Assembly: GCA_015227615.1 (NCBI GenBank)
Contig: JAALGZ010000010.1
Coordinates: 1,240,001-1,304,000, forward strand
DNA: 64,000 nucleotides
Reading direction: 5' to 3'
Source of the DNA: Labyrinthula sp. Ha
Taxonomy: Eukaryota; Sar; Bigyra; Labyrinthulida; Labyrinthulaceae
Positions 49,901 through 62,625 of this stretch are shown here, one piece after another (positions within the stretch are counted from its first letter, which is position 1; each line of letters begins with the position of its first letter). The notes beneath the pieces were generated by a model. The model was not told where the DNA came from. It saw nothing but the letters and a program-made list of their open reading frames with translations, and ran no database searches. Both the position numbers and the translations under genes were made by a program.

Positions 49901-50790
49901 ATAGCTGAAAATGTATTTTCTAAGCTGACTTCGATAGAAAAGTATAACTTTCTTTTAATTTCAGACTTTTTGTTTATGTAGTATGTCTTAATGATGTCAA
50001 AGACTGTGAATTCTCGATTGGTACTCACAAGTTATGTGGCCCAAAATACGGGAAAACTTGTTCTAGCTCAGTTCATTATAACAGTATGGAATTTTAAAAG
50101 ATCTAGAAGTACTTTCATTTATAGTTGGAAATATACTTGTAGCTCCTTTAACTTGCTCCTGTATATTGCAACTAAAACGATGACACTAAGCAGCCTTTCT
50201 GTCCGTTTTGTTGCTGTGCCACTGTAAAATACAGAGTATTACAAAAGAGAAATTCAAATGGCTTATATAGGCATAAATTTTCGAGATTTCTAACAACTCC
50301 CCCTCTCAGTTTGCATAGCTTTGAAGCTTGACTCTGTGGGTAAAGCTGTGGTATGGTTCTCCGTTATTATATATAGACTAAGAACATGTGTGGCGGTGAA
50401 GTTTAGAAACGATGACTAACGAGAGATACATAATACTAAAATCCTTATGGAAAGTGAATTTTCATAAGCACCCAATGATGTACACTTTTTTTGTGTTCTT
50501 CCCTGAGATTTTATAGTTTTCAATACCTTTCTTTCATCCCCATCGATATGATTCACAAAACACGGTGATGTGTTACCATATTCTGAACCCATGAAGAAGG
50601 CATTTCCCCCATCAGAGATTAGGCCAGGAATAGAAAAACCAGCTCTTGTCGAGAGCCCAAGTAGTACTGGGTGACGCCAAAAGAGTTCAAGGAATTCCGG
50701 GAAAAGTAAGTCAATCAACAAGAACCAAACCTTCCGGGTAATCGAGTCTCGATATTAGTCTCCATACATTCTACTAAATTCTGACTTTCC
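43960..50790. other. Desert with a faint minus-strand relic at 47.4-48.75 kb
   Basis: No intact gene. Between about 47426 and 48729 the minus strand carries several 60-97-codon open stretches whose residue choice looks once-coding, including FFVVGNSSFKKHVTYFEKEG near 48.65 kb, which faintly recalls a LINE endonuclease GDxN block. The evidence is too weak for a family call. Short AT dinucleotide runs lie near 46177-46195 and 47785-47815, and a C run near 49842-49850. Confidence 0.35.
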
Positions 50791-51018
50791 TTGGACTCAA
50801 ATTATGCAAATATATTTGTTCATAATTTAATTAATATGGAAGGAAAGAGGAAATTTTCAGATATACAGGAAATTAGCCTTTGCAGCTATATATTTTATTT
50901 TAAAGACAGACGGACTTCTGTAAAGAAAGAAAAACCTGTTTTAAAATTTGGCGAATATTCCGAATTTATTGGTGAAGAACGGAAATTTTTACCTCTTGAG
51001 AAAAAAGGAAAACATTAA
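50791..51018 (+). other. Open stretch with coding-like composition, unidentified
   Basis: A 75-codon frame rich in Lys/Glu (MEGKRKFSDIQE; VLKFGEYSEFIGEE) followed by further Gln/Lys-rich but interrupted sequence. No family is recognised. It may be the remnant of a mobile element or of a low-complexity protein. Confidence 0.25.
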
Positions 51019-51684
51019 GATGATGTTGCTCAAGAGAAAGAAAAGAAAGTACTCAAGGAAAAACAGAAATTAAAATGGCCTCTATCTCAAGCAAAACCTC
51101 GTTCCAGATGCAACAATTACACTATCAATTTCCACCATACAACCATTTTATAATGAAGCAGCAGCAGATATAAATCGACACATGCAGAGGATCGCTATAC
51201 GTCACAAATGTATCTTCCACATGGCGCAAATCTGTTCTTTCATCAGTACGATGCCCAGACAGAGGCCTAAGAAACAACGCAAATAGTGCATCGGATGTTG
51301 TTTCACCGAATTATAACTAACTCAATCTACAACCAAGGAAAAATATATACAATACTCTCAGTGTCATTCTCAAGTTAGGAATTTGTACCAAATGATGTAC
51401 AACACCAACTTAGACAACAACAGCAACACCTGGTTATGAATAACATCAAATTATGTACCTTTAGTATGATTGTTACTGGCCGACATAATATTTTAAGCCT
51501 ACAGTAAGTAGAAATTCAACGTGAACCTTATGAGCAGGATGTTCTTAACTTACACGGAGGAGAAGACAATTGATTTAATGCTAAAGTTGAAAGAGGGAAA
51601 AAGCCTGCAAGCAAATAGTTTGTACGTACAATAAATCAACCTACACAATTCTTATCCAATACTATTCTCTAGCCATATGGTATT

Positions 51685-52420
51685 TCATTCTATGACACTA
51701 CTTTGAACAACCAACTGGCATAAGTAGTCTCTTGTCTCGATATTGGCTCCAAACTCTACGGATGGGTCAAATGAAGTTAAACTAGGAAAGAAATTCGAAT
51801 TTCTCAAGTATAACACATCCCTTATTGCTGTAAGAAAACTCAAAACTTGTTCTTCATTAAACTCCATATCTTTTTCTAGCATATTATTCAAAAGCTCCTC
51901 GACTATAAGATCAAACTTCCGGGTAAAAGGAGAACGTTCATAAAATATTCAAAATAGTCTGTATAACTATCTTTATTTGATTCTAACAGTGACATATGAA
52001 TCCCTAGACTTTGCTCAAGGGCTGATGCAATATCTGATAAAACATTATGGTGTTCCGATAGTAGTTGAATGGTTTAACTCGCAATTTATAAGTTATCATT
52101 TACATCTTGCAAATACTTAGTGTAGTTTACTTCAGCATGTTCTAAAACTACTGCAAAGGCTTCAAGTAGCAGAAACAAAGTCTCAGCTTCTTCAATCAAA
52201 TGTTAAACATCTTCAGCAAGCACAGATTTATTGTAAGAGAGTTCAACATTCAGAAATATAGGTATTTCTTCTGTTTTTTAAGTAAGCTGTACTATTTGTA
52301 TTATCTTTTATTTTATTCCTAAGGTCTTGACTGGACCTCTTCAACTTTTGTTTATTCTCTTTTGCAGGTGTACAATCTCCTTCAACACACTGGTACATAT
52401 TAGCAGAAATAGATACAAGA
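51685..52420 (-). pseudogene. Eroded coding relic, unidentified
   Basis: The minus strand keeps acidic, helix-like coding stretches (for example EEAETLFLLLEAFAVVLEHA and MEFNEEQVLSFLTAIRD) that are clearly not random, but the reading is broken several times and no single protein results. The short introns typical of this genome do not resolve it. No domain is recognised; it could be an old host gene or part of a mobile element. Confidence 0.4.
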
Positions 52421-52429
52421 AGAAAAATA

Positions 52430-55400
52430 TTAAAACATATATTCCGGGTTTAGAATGCCGCCGTGATGTTACCATTTGTTCTTTGCACTTATCTTAGCTA
52501 ATGAAGTATTACTATTAAATATGTGAAGTGGAATACACTTAATAAACTAGTCAGTCTAACTCTTATTGTATTTTAAACCAAGAAAATATAAAAAAAGATT
52601 AAGAGTAGATTTACCCTAGAAAACTAAGAAAACAAACACATATTCTGCAAGATCAAATAATTGTAACTTGCAAATTTTGTAGAACCCTAAATTTTATTCC
52701 TTAGAAGTGTGTTGCTAAGTGAAATAATGGAGCTGTGGGAAGTAAGCTCGTTTTAAAAACTGGAATAGGCTTCGGAACACATCGGAGATAAGGAGGAAGT
52801 CGGAACACTTTATTAAACAGCAAACTGCAGAGAAAAAATCCAGCAGTCTAAATGGCTCAGTATCGTAATACCGTTAAAATACCATCAACTATTAGACTAA
52901 CGTTAGTAGATAACGTTTCAATTTTTTAGTAAGTGCAGGACTGTTAACGTTAAAATAAGATAGCCTACCGTTTTAAAGCTAACATTAGTGTCACAATGTA
53001 GTAGTGGCTCTGGAAAAGGGAGAAATAGAAGTGGTTTAACTTGTTCTATTGGATACAGTTTTCAGAAAAACTTACAACTAATTCAGGTAAAAAGAAAAAC
53101 AAAAAGGTCATAACAAGGAGTGATCATCTTAGTAAACTCCACAAAGATATAACAAGGAAGACAGCAATAACTGCAAACATTAATTAAAATATATGTAGAT
53201 CTCGTGGAAGCTTATAGTTAAGGGCCTCTTGCAGCACAAAGGCGTTTGTAACCTCATCGACAATATAGTTCCTATAAACAGCAACAACAATAACACATCA
53301 CACAATAAATATCGTAGCAATGATAATCTTTCTTAAACTTAAATGTACAACCCATTTGTTAGAGCAAGATACGCGCGGGAACGCGAAGTGAAGGGGCTGA
53401 TATGCGTTCATTCATCAGTAAATTTTCTAGCGCGGGTTACAAAGCTAGAAACATATTTAGAAACAATTGGAAAATTTTAAGTCTCTATGACACAGATCAA
53501 ATCGAGAAGTAGGAAACAATTGCTATATTTCTTGATATACCTCAGGGGAAGAACCCTGAAACAAAGGAAATCAACCGTAAATAAAATCTAATGATCATCT
53601 TCATACTTCAAAGTTCAAGCGCCGACAGACATTCAATGATTAAACTCTTGAAGAGCGTTCATCATCCAGATATTCAAATATTGTGTGAGTTCTTTTAGTT
53701 TTTAGTTTTACTGTGAAACTTAATTAATAGCATAAATAGTTAGTCTAGTCATTGTTAGGGTTCCCATAGTTTCTAAGGGTTTTTTCTAGGAGGAACATAT
53801 CTTTATTTCGTGCGATATATTTGGGAAATTAAGAATGAATATAATTGTAGAAAAACCAACAAAAACAGATAAAACGATTGTTGTATTCGGGAGTTCAAAT
53901 ACTTAGCTACAATCGCCTACATCTGTCTAATACTTATCGGAATAACTTATAAAAGCCTCGAATTAGCTTACTCTGTGTTTCTGGGGTATCTCGGGTAATA
54001 GAAAAGAAAGTAATTGAAGTAATTGTAACCCTTTTGTGAGTTACTTTTTCGCTCTAGATTTGTGTGCTTTGGTTAGTTACTCCTAGACTGAAAAAAATGG
54101 AGGATGGCAGTAGAAACTATCCCTAAAACTCATGACTACAAGCTATATCTCAAAAAAATCCTAGTACTCGCTGAAAAAGAAGATATAAAATATTGGGATA
54201 GCTTCAGCAATGAAGACGAAGGTAGAAACAACAATAGTAGAAAAAAGTGTAAGAGGCATAGAATGAATAATCGCATTGTCATGTCTTATAGAATGTAAAT
54301 AATTCATACATGCAAGAAGTGTGGACATAATAATCAAAATATACTGCAATAAGTCTACGAATAACCTGCAAACAAGTCATTTCAGTGACAACGTCTCAAT
54401 CTATCAGCAATATTTAACTGATAAATATCTAGCAAGCAAAGGAACGGGACTAACAGGATAAGAAAGATTTTTCGCATCAACATTTTGTCGCTTCACTTGC
54501 ACATAATGGTGTATTGCTGGAATCAGCAACCATAGGTCATATAATATCTTATCAGTATTTGAAAAAGATAATAAAATTAAGAAATAATTGTAGAGAAACA
54601 GCATGGGAAATTAAAAGTGCAAACACAATAATAAGAATAGATGATCTGACTCTAGGAGACTTATAGAATGTCATGATAAAAACAAAATTTATATGTTCAT
54701 AAAAACTAAAACAGGTTTGTTTGACGTCTAAGTTTTATTTAAAGTTTCAAGGTTTTAGATTAAATTAAAGATCGATATTCCTCAAAATCTGAACAAAAGA
54801 AACAAAAATAAACAGTTTCTTCTTAGGCGCAATAGGTTTTATTATTTAAGTGAAACGTAAGAAAATATAATACCTAAGAGTTAGAGAACTAGCATGGATT
54901 CTTTGGTGAGAGCTTTGAGAATATGCTCTGGGATACCTTTCACATCACAAGGACAGAAAATGAAAACAACACAAAAATGATTTGAGCAGATAGGACTAAC
55001 AGCAATATCTACAAAAATCCAGTCAGAATAAAGCAAATGTATCAACCCTTAAAGGCCTTTCGACATTATGTACCCGTACTTGATAAAAATTAAGGTTAAA
55101 GAATCAAATAAACTTGGCCTTCTTGTACTAACCTTTGCACTATCATCATGATAATATTAACTACTTTAGAAATTAGAAAGATGTAAAATATAAATGAAGG
55201 TTTTAGTGAGATTTATAAGAAAAAAATGTCACAAGAATACATTTTCTATGAAGATCAAGGTTCGAGCCCTGACGCAACTAGTGTAAGAGCTTCTTATGCA
55301 AAAGTGTTAGCATGTAAATTTTGTGCAAAATATCATCGCGAAAGAGGTAGTACAACAGCAATGGCAAATATTATAACTGTTGTGGTTGTCTGGTCACTTA

Positions 55401-58200
55401 AAAACGGAATTAGTTCGCCACAGAAAAGATTCTATCAATTTTCAATACATACTCCATCAAAATATCAATTGTTTCTAAGACAGAATTGATTAACCAGCTG
55501 AAAGATCTAAAGCAGAAAATCATCGGATCCCTGATACGTTTCTGTCAAGGATTCTTAGGACAAAGTAAGCAAAATTATAGCATTTATAAAAAAAATTAAT
55601 AAATAAGCATGTTACTTTAAAAATAAGAAAACTTAAATAAGAATATACTGTATTGAAAGAGGTCGCGCTTATCCTAAAATAGTTGTAACAACCAAGAAGA
55701 GAAGATGATATAGAGCCCTGAGACAGCTAAGTTGAAAATTATCTACCACAAGCAAAAAGGAAAACAGGAAACCCTGTCATGATTTGATCGGTGATAAGTA
55801 GTGCTTTCGCTTTTTTAATAAGTTGGAAAAAAATTGAGATCTAATTTTGCGAGCATAGTTGGCACAATAAAAACTTTTACCTCAGGCTGCATGTTTCATG
55901 ACATCGGAGGTAAAAGAAATAGATATATAGGAAAAAGTTTAAATGAAAGAGGTATATTATTTTATTTCAATAGCTAAGCAAAATAATTTAAGTCAATATG
56001 ATATTCTTTCTAGAGAAAAACATTCATATTTGCAGAAAAAAAATCCGATAACTTCGATAACGTTCAGTAAAAAGGCATATACAACGCAAGGATGATGGCA
56101 AATTGGGGGGTCATTCGCCTTAGAAAAAAAAATACCTGTATACCGGATAGATCTTTGGAGCAAATTATATCGTTCAGAGTATATTCAGCTCATCGAAAAT
56201 GTCATCTTCTACAGATGGGCTAAATTTATTTCTTAGACACGGATCCCCCCCCCCAAAAAAAAAAGAAACTCAACAGTTACCTGGTTATTAGTAGAATCAA
56301 AAGAAGAATTACGTTTGAGGGGTGGCTTAGAGAATCTATGGACTAAATAAAGTCTTCAAATTACGATTCCGATATCATATGATAAGCTTAGTGAATATTG
56401 TTATGATTCCTCACTCGATTAAAAAGTTTTTTATAAATTAAAAAGATTACAGCAAATTTCTTGACCACGCATGTACACTTTGTTTACTTAATCATCCAAT
56501 GGTATAATAAAGTAAATAAAAAGATGAGATAGAAGAATTAGCCAAGCTATATATATATATTAATAATTCAATAAACGGAGCATCTAAATTTGTAGTGCTC
56601 TAGATTGGAGAAAATAGTAATTAAGTGAAATTATTAATAAAGAAAGTCATAGAACACATATTAGGTGCATAAGAACCAAACAAAAATACAGCAATGTATG
56701 AAAAATCTCTAACTTGATTATAACAAGCAAATTAAAATTACAAAATAAATCTTATACCGCTCCAAAGCATAATCGAAAAAGTTCTGTATATATCAGTAGA
56801 ATGTAAGACCGAATATTTTGGTTTATGGTTACCAAATTGAACGTGTTTGCTGAACAACTCTTGTTATAACATGCAAGAATGAAAAAAAAATGAATTACCA
56901 ATTACTTAGCCAAGGACAATAATTGTGTAAGCAATGGGATAAGAATTGCAGAAATAATATATAAAGTCATTTGTGGATTAGTGCTAAGAAAACCCTGTCT
57001 GTTCAAACAGCAGTATATATTACTTTGATATGTTGCTCGAAGAAATTCTGGTATCCTTAAAGACTAAAAACATAATATCAATGATAAATCTTGTAGCGTA
57101 AAACTGATTTTCAAGTACAGCAACATCCTTTACACCTGATATGTCCAAGAATATTTAGGTTTCCACTAAGAAATCAACTACAGGTATATTCCTTAGGGGA
57201 AAGTAGAGGTGTGTATAGGATTGTAGAGGAAGAGAATATATTTAATAACTTAAACCCTATCCAAACTCGTTTTACTACTATAGTAAATATTGTCAGGAGC
57301 TGGTATGAGATCGATAAAAATTCAGTTTAAGAGAACCCAGAAGTTGTATTCTCTAAGAAAAAAGCAAATGCCTATGAAAGTAAGTTGGTTAAAGTATGTT
57401 ATAGGAATATAATACACAGAGCCTCTTAAATGGAATAGAAAAGTAAAAGCAAGTAAAGAGAAGAGGACAAGTCGGGTATACAAATTATGCTAAAGAGAAT
57501 ATAGTTCATAAAATAGTCCGCCTAACATTTGGCGGATTCTTAAGCAAGAATATCTACGAAAAAAATAACTGTCTACCTAATCTCCTTGAAAAACCTTTTC
57601 TGTATTAAGTAATTTCGCATAATTTAGAGCCATAGGGTCTCATATCACACAAAATCTTTTAAAGAATACCTACTTCTACTAAATCATCTTTGATGCGTCC
57701 ATGCATACCTATGTAGGTCTTGGGATATAAACTTTCTTCTTCTGAGGCTTACCACTGAGACCGTCTCATAACAAAAAAAGGATGTTTTGCCTACTTAGTC
57801 GACTCTTAACATCACTAGAAAACACTCTCTTTACACTCTATCATTGATTAAAATGAACTACTTCTCTATATTCATTTTCAATCACTAATTTGTTCCATAT
57901 ACGCAACATTGTGCATTGAGTTCAATTTGAAATATCAAAAGTACTAGTAAAGATGAAAGAAATGACTCGCAGGAACCCGGATAACTGTACCAATGGATGA
58001 AAGAGATTTTCAACATACCTCTACTCGCAAAATATGGATTCTATCTAGCTTCGTTAGCCATGAATATTGTTCAAGTTGTTCAAAATTTATATTCACTACC
58101 TGACTAGATGGTATATATTCTGGAAATCGTGGGACAAGAATGGAATCACTGCTTTAACCATTGGTTGAATTAAATAGACGACTGTAAGATGATATGACAT
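52430..58200. other. Desert
   Basis: No supported gene. An 87-codon ATG frame at 55226-55489 (MSQEYIFYEDQGS, with a CKFCAKYH Cys pair) is the best candidate, but its second half looks random. Around 52866-52990 TACCGT and AACGTTA motifs recur in both orientations, similar in style to the patch at 32.84-32.96 kb. Homopolymer C then A runs lie at 56245-56270. Confidence 0.4.
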
Positions 58201-58209
58201 AGCTGGAAA

Positions 58210-60595
58210 ATCAACACGAGGTCTCAAACAGAAGTAGAATTAATTTAGGTATGGAAAAAGAATGTGCAGATGCAAACCTAAGCAAGCTGGGTAGATGTAT
58301 GATCAGTTTACTGAACCTGGTTCTTATACGAAACAAGAGTGAAAAGTTGCTCATAGTGAATGTTGAAGCCCTAAAAGACAAGTTGTGAGAACTAACTAAA
58401 GCTTTCACAGAATCACAAAACGAAACCAAAAGTTTAAAAATATTTCATTTAACTTGTTTCAAACTTATACACGGTCGGTTAACGATGCAGACCACTTGCT
58501 AACTTAAAAAAATGTGGAGCTTGTTGCAAGGAATAACTTCATAGAATTCAATCTTTCAATAGATCTTAAAGAAATGACGAGGGAAATAATGAAACTGAAC
58601 ATAGAATATTTACCATTGGATGTTCCCAGCATAGATATCCTCTTCAGCAGTGAGATACTTTGAAAGCAAGAGTTTTGACTCAAAATCACATTCAGATGGG
58701 CTTCATATGACGAAGTCCTAGATTTAGCAAACTTTGTCGCTGAAACGAAAGTCTCTGTTTTGTAGATTTCCATGGTTTTTTAGACATATGTCATACACCT
58801 AGTTTTATGCTTCATCCTCTCGGGTTTTCTTCATTGTATTAACTGCAACATGTGCTTACCATGTAAGATAGTTTCTGATATGCAATAGCTTATTAGTGGA
58901 TCAGTGTAGTGCTCTAGCTCATTACATCTAGTTTATACCTTTTATTGATCTTCCGCAGATTACAGTTTGTCATAAATGCTTTTCTCTCACATTTTCCTTA
59001 CGTTCTAAATTTAAAGTAGATTGACTTTAAGTGATGTAGAAAAAAGTTTTTGAAACGGCAGATACACCAAGACTATGTGCTAAATTAGTCACTAGCTGTT
59101 CTCTTCTCCCAATTAGAAACCATTCTGTCAACAGTTTAGTCATATGTCCTATCCTTTTTGCTTCGTTGTGTTCCTTAAGTTTTTAAATGTGTTTAGAACA
59201 AATATCGCGCATAAGGACTTCATCCGCATGGTGCTTCTTAAAGAAGCCTCGCATCCTTGAAACTTCCCGTGCAACTACCCATTACACTTCTCTCCCTTTC
59301 TCAACAATAGACTCAAAATATTTTGTTCTAATATCAGGACGCACAACTACTTCTTCAACTACAAGTAAATTTCTGTTGGTTTTAATATCTCCTGCTTGAT
59401 ACCACTTTGAAGCCAGAACAAAATCACCTGCTCGAAAAAGTAAAGCAGTAGTTCAGCTTGACTGAGATGCTTCAAGCCACTTATGCAACACTTTTGAGTT
59501 TATTTCTCATTAAGAAAGCAGTACACTGGGTATTTCAAGAAATTTTAAGAGGTTACAACATGAACCTAAGAAGGCACGCTATCACAAGAGGCGTTTCGAT
59601 ATTCTCTCCTCCAATTGACTTCCGGGGATTAGTACACTCATTATTTCTCAAGCAATCCCTGTTAAAGATATGACATAGCTTTTGCGTTGTGACTTAATGA
59701 ACTACACTATTGCGAGATCGTATACTATTCTTGAATTAGCAAATACAAGAACTGCTTCGAGAGCTTCGAAGTTTGAGCAATCAACCATTTCCTTTGTGTA
59801 CGGCTTTCAGATAGTGACCAAACATCTGAGTTCATGTGGAATCAAATATCACTGGGACATTTGTGGCATGGATGCTACAAAAGGCCATTGATGAGCTTTC
59901 ATATACCATTTGAGCATTTAACAGTTGCCAAGATTAAATGTGATATTTGACCTCACATGAATTCCTATGTTTGCACATTTTCTGAAGACAGTGCACAAAT
60001 GCAAGAAATACCCTCGCGAATATCTAGAGCATAAAAAGAGTTCTTGCATTTGGTCACCCAGAAAAAATATTTGAAGTCAACATGGTGTACAACCGAAATG
60101 CTCACCAGTTTCGCAAACACGCACCTTTTCATGTCATTGCATCGAAATTTCTCAGAGATTGTAAATATCTCATTGAGATTTACTCAACAAACACAAAAGA
60201 AGGTTTTTGCCTTTTTGCAATGTACAGAGTGCCTTCCTGGCCAACCAACCCTTTCCCAGTTCCACTTCGATGTTGCGAAGCAGCTAATGAAATGAGTTCC
60301 TCGACTTCTTTTTTTTCGATCACTAGCTGCATTTCACTTTCAACACTTTTGGTGCTACTCTTTGCATGTTTGGTCAAAAGAACTTTGGTAAGGTTCGTCA
60401 TTTTGGTTATTCTTAGATCAGAAGTGATTAAATCTGGTTCCCCTTTCAAACACGTGACATCGTTGGTTGTAACAACTTTTGTAAAACTAAGCAACTTGGC
60501 TTTTTCAAGAGAAAGTAAAATATCATTCCTAAGAAGATGTTTATCATTGCATAAATGGTTAGTTTGCCTTTATTCATCTCTGAAGTTTTCATAGT
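58210..60595 (-). pseudogene. Eroded coding relic, unidentified, probably a mobile-element fossil
   Basis: The minus strand has long stretches with protein-like composition, best at 60180-60494 (acidic and basic helix-like, EMQLVIEKKEVEELISLAA) and around 59187-59399 (VVRPDIRTKYFESIVEKGRE). The reading is broken many times. I cannot name the family with confidence. It is less AT-rich than its surroundings, as are the other elements here. It ends about 200 bp before the start of the mutase gene. Confidence 0.35.
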
Positions 60596-60632
60596 TGGTG
60601 AAATTGTTTAAACGGTATAAAGTGATCTAAGT

Positions 60633-60752
60633 CGGGAATAGAGAATTGTGTCATGGACGGGAATTCTCGTAAAACGGGAAATTTCGGGAAGGTAGTACAG
60701 AATTACCTGGAAATGGAAAGAGGAAAATGGAACCGGTAGGTACTTTCGGGAA
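60633..60752 (+). promoter_or_regulatory. Five CGGGAA motifs upstream of the mutase
   Basis: CGGGAA occurs at 60633, 60658, 60675, 60685 and 60747, all on the plus strand, within 155 bp of the start codon at 60788. In so AT-rich a genome this clustering is striking and could be a transcription-factor array. The alternative is a fragment of a dispersed repeat, because a related block (CTGGAAATGGAA) also occurs near 43600. Confidence 0.4.
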
Positions 60753-60787
60753 AAAGTATCGAACCCGATCCCTGTACGAAATTAAAA

Positions 60788-62549
60788 ATGGAAAAGATAG
60801 AATCTTTGGTATCGTCTCATAAAATTCCCAAAGAAGCTTGTTACAAGTATCATAATCTCAATTGCTTCTTATTTTAGGTATGGAACTGCTGGGTTTCGAG
60901 GTGATGCAAAATATCTTCCGGCTGTGTTTGCTCGACTAGGTTTGCTTTGCTATTTACGAGCAGCTTTTCTAGAACAAAATATTGGCGTTATGATCACAGC
61001 AAGTCATAATCTACATAAAGACAATGGAGTCAAAATAATAGATCCAGATGGCTCAATGCTCGAAATGAATTGGGAAAAGCACGCAACAAAAATTGTGAAC
61101 TTTAAATCTAGTAAAGAATTAGTTACTTTTGTGAAAAACTTGGCAAAAGAGCTGAAAATTAACTTACCATTAAAGAAAAAGATCATTTTAGGTAGAGATA
61201 CAAGGACTCATTCAATACTCCTGGGTGAGATACTAAAGCAGTCGGTTCTCTCTGCGGCTGAGTTATTTCATGAATCTACAAATGCAGAGAAATTACTCTT
61301 TGACTATGGGGTTGTTACGACTCCAATGCTTCATTATTATATTCACTCCTCAAATATACTTTCTGCAATTAGAATTCCGAAGGCTGAAAATTATTTTCAT
61401 GTTTTTGCGCAGAATTTTGTAAGTTTGTGTCAAGGGAAAAAGGGTCCAAGTGCCTCAGTAAAGAGAACACTGAAAATTGATTGTGGTTATGGAGTTGGAG
61501 GTGTTTGTTTTCCTTTGCTTTGGAACGAAATTTTGAATATGGTGGGCCAAAATACTATGTTGATAAATTTTGTGCAATCCATGCAGGTGTTTAACACAGC
61601 AACTGAAGAAGAGATGAAACAAAAGGATGTCTTTGATATGTTGAATAATGGATGTGGGGCTGAGTTTGTTCAAAAAAGTCAATCTTTTCCAACTGGAGTC
61701 TCTTCATTAGGTGATAATGAGTTTATTGCAAGTTTTGATGGCGATGCAGATAGAATTGTTTACTGCTTTCAAAAGGCTGGAAATTTTGTATTGCTGGATG
61801 GAGACAAAATTTCTTGCCTCTTGTCAAAATTTATTCTCAACTTATTGACAGAAATGAAAGAATTCTTATTGAACTTTAAGCAGAAAACAAAGAGAAAACT
61901 ATCGTTTGCTGTGGTTCAAACTGCCTATGCAAATGGAGCTTCAACAAACTACATCCAGAAACAACTATTTAAAAGTATTGCAAGTGACGATTTACTTCTT
62001 AGTAATCCCATTGTAAGAACTGGAGTGAAATATTTGCATGAAGAAGCTATAAAATATGATGTAAGTGTATATTTTGAAGCCAATGGACATGGAACAGTAT
62101 TGTTTTCATCAGAGTTTATCTCTGAGTTGGAACAAGAGACTTCAATTTCTGCAAAGAGATTGTTTTCTTTCTCTAAACTAATAAACCAAACAACAGGAGA
62201 TGCTATGGCTGATCTCTTATGTATTGAATCTGTTCTGTATTTACAGGATCTGAGTTATACTTCGTGGAGTTTGATGTATACCGAGTTAGACTCGAAAATG
62301 ACGAAAGTTAAGGTAAAAGATAGATATCTTATAGAAACAAATGAGAACGAAACAAAAATAACCTCCCACCCCGCATTACAAAAAAATATTGATCAATTTG
62401 TACAAGAAAGTGGGATGAGCTTAGGAAGGTGTTTCGTTCGCCCTTCAGGCACAGAAAATGTAGTCAGAGTCTATGCAGAGGGTGAGAGTAAACAAAAAAT
62501 AGAAGTGTTGATTCAAAAAGTTGAAGAGGAGATTTTAAAGTTTCTCTAA
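60788..62549 (+). CDS. PGM3: Phosphoacetylglucosamine mutase
   Basis: join(60788..60846, 60878..62549), 576 residues. Exon 1 (MEKIESLVSSHKIPK) joins exon 2 through a 31-nt GT-AG intron (60847-60877), restoring KYGTAGFRG. It interconverts GlcNAc-6-P and GlcNAc-1-P on the way to UDP-GlcNAc, presumably in the cytosol. Visible landmarks are the active-site serine loop TASHN (Ser about 62, near human Ser64), metal-binding DGDADR (about 307-312), sugar-binding EANGHGT (about 420) and phosphate-binding RPSGTENVVRVYAE (about 541). All four domains of the PAGM branch of alpha-D-phosphohexomutases are present; the protein is somewhat longer than the human enzyme (542). Every catalytic motif is intact, so it is very likely functional. 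It is convergent with the next gene. Confidence 0.95.
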
Positions 62550-62625
62550 TATTCAAATGTTAAGAAACCAAATTTTTAAATCTATCAAATCAACAAAAAA
62601 TAATTAGAGTATTATAGTGTAAGAG

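Noticed and set aside
55255-55275. tRNA-like B-box GGTTCGAGCCC
   Set aside because: It has a good T-arm-like stem, but no A box, anticodon arm or acceptor stem at the right distance upstream.
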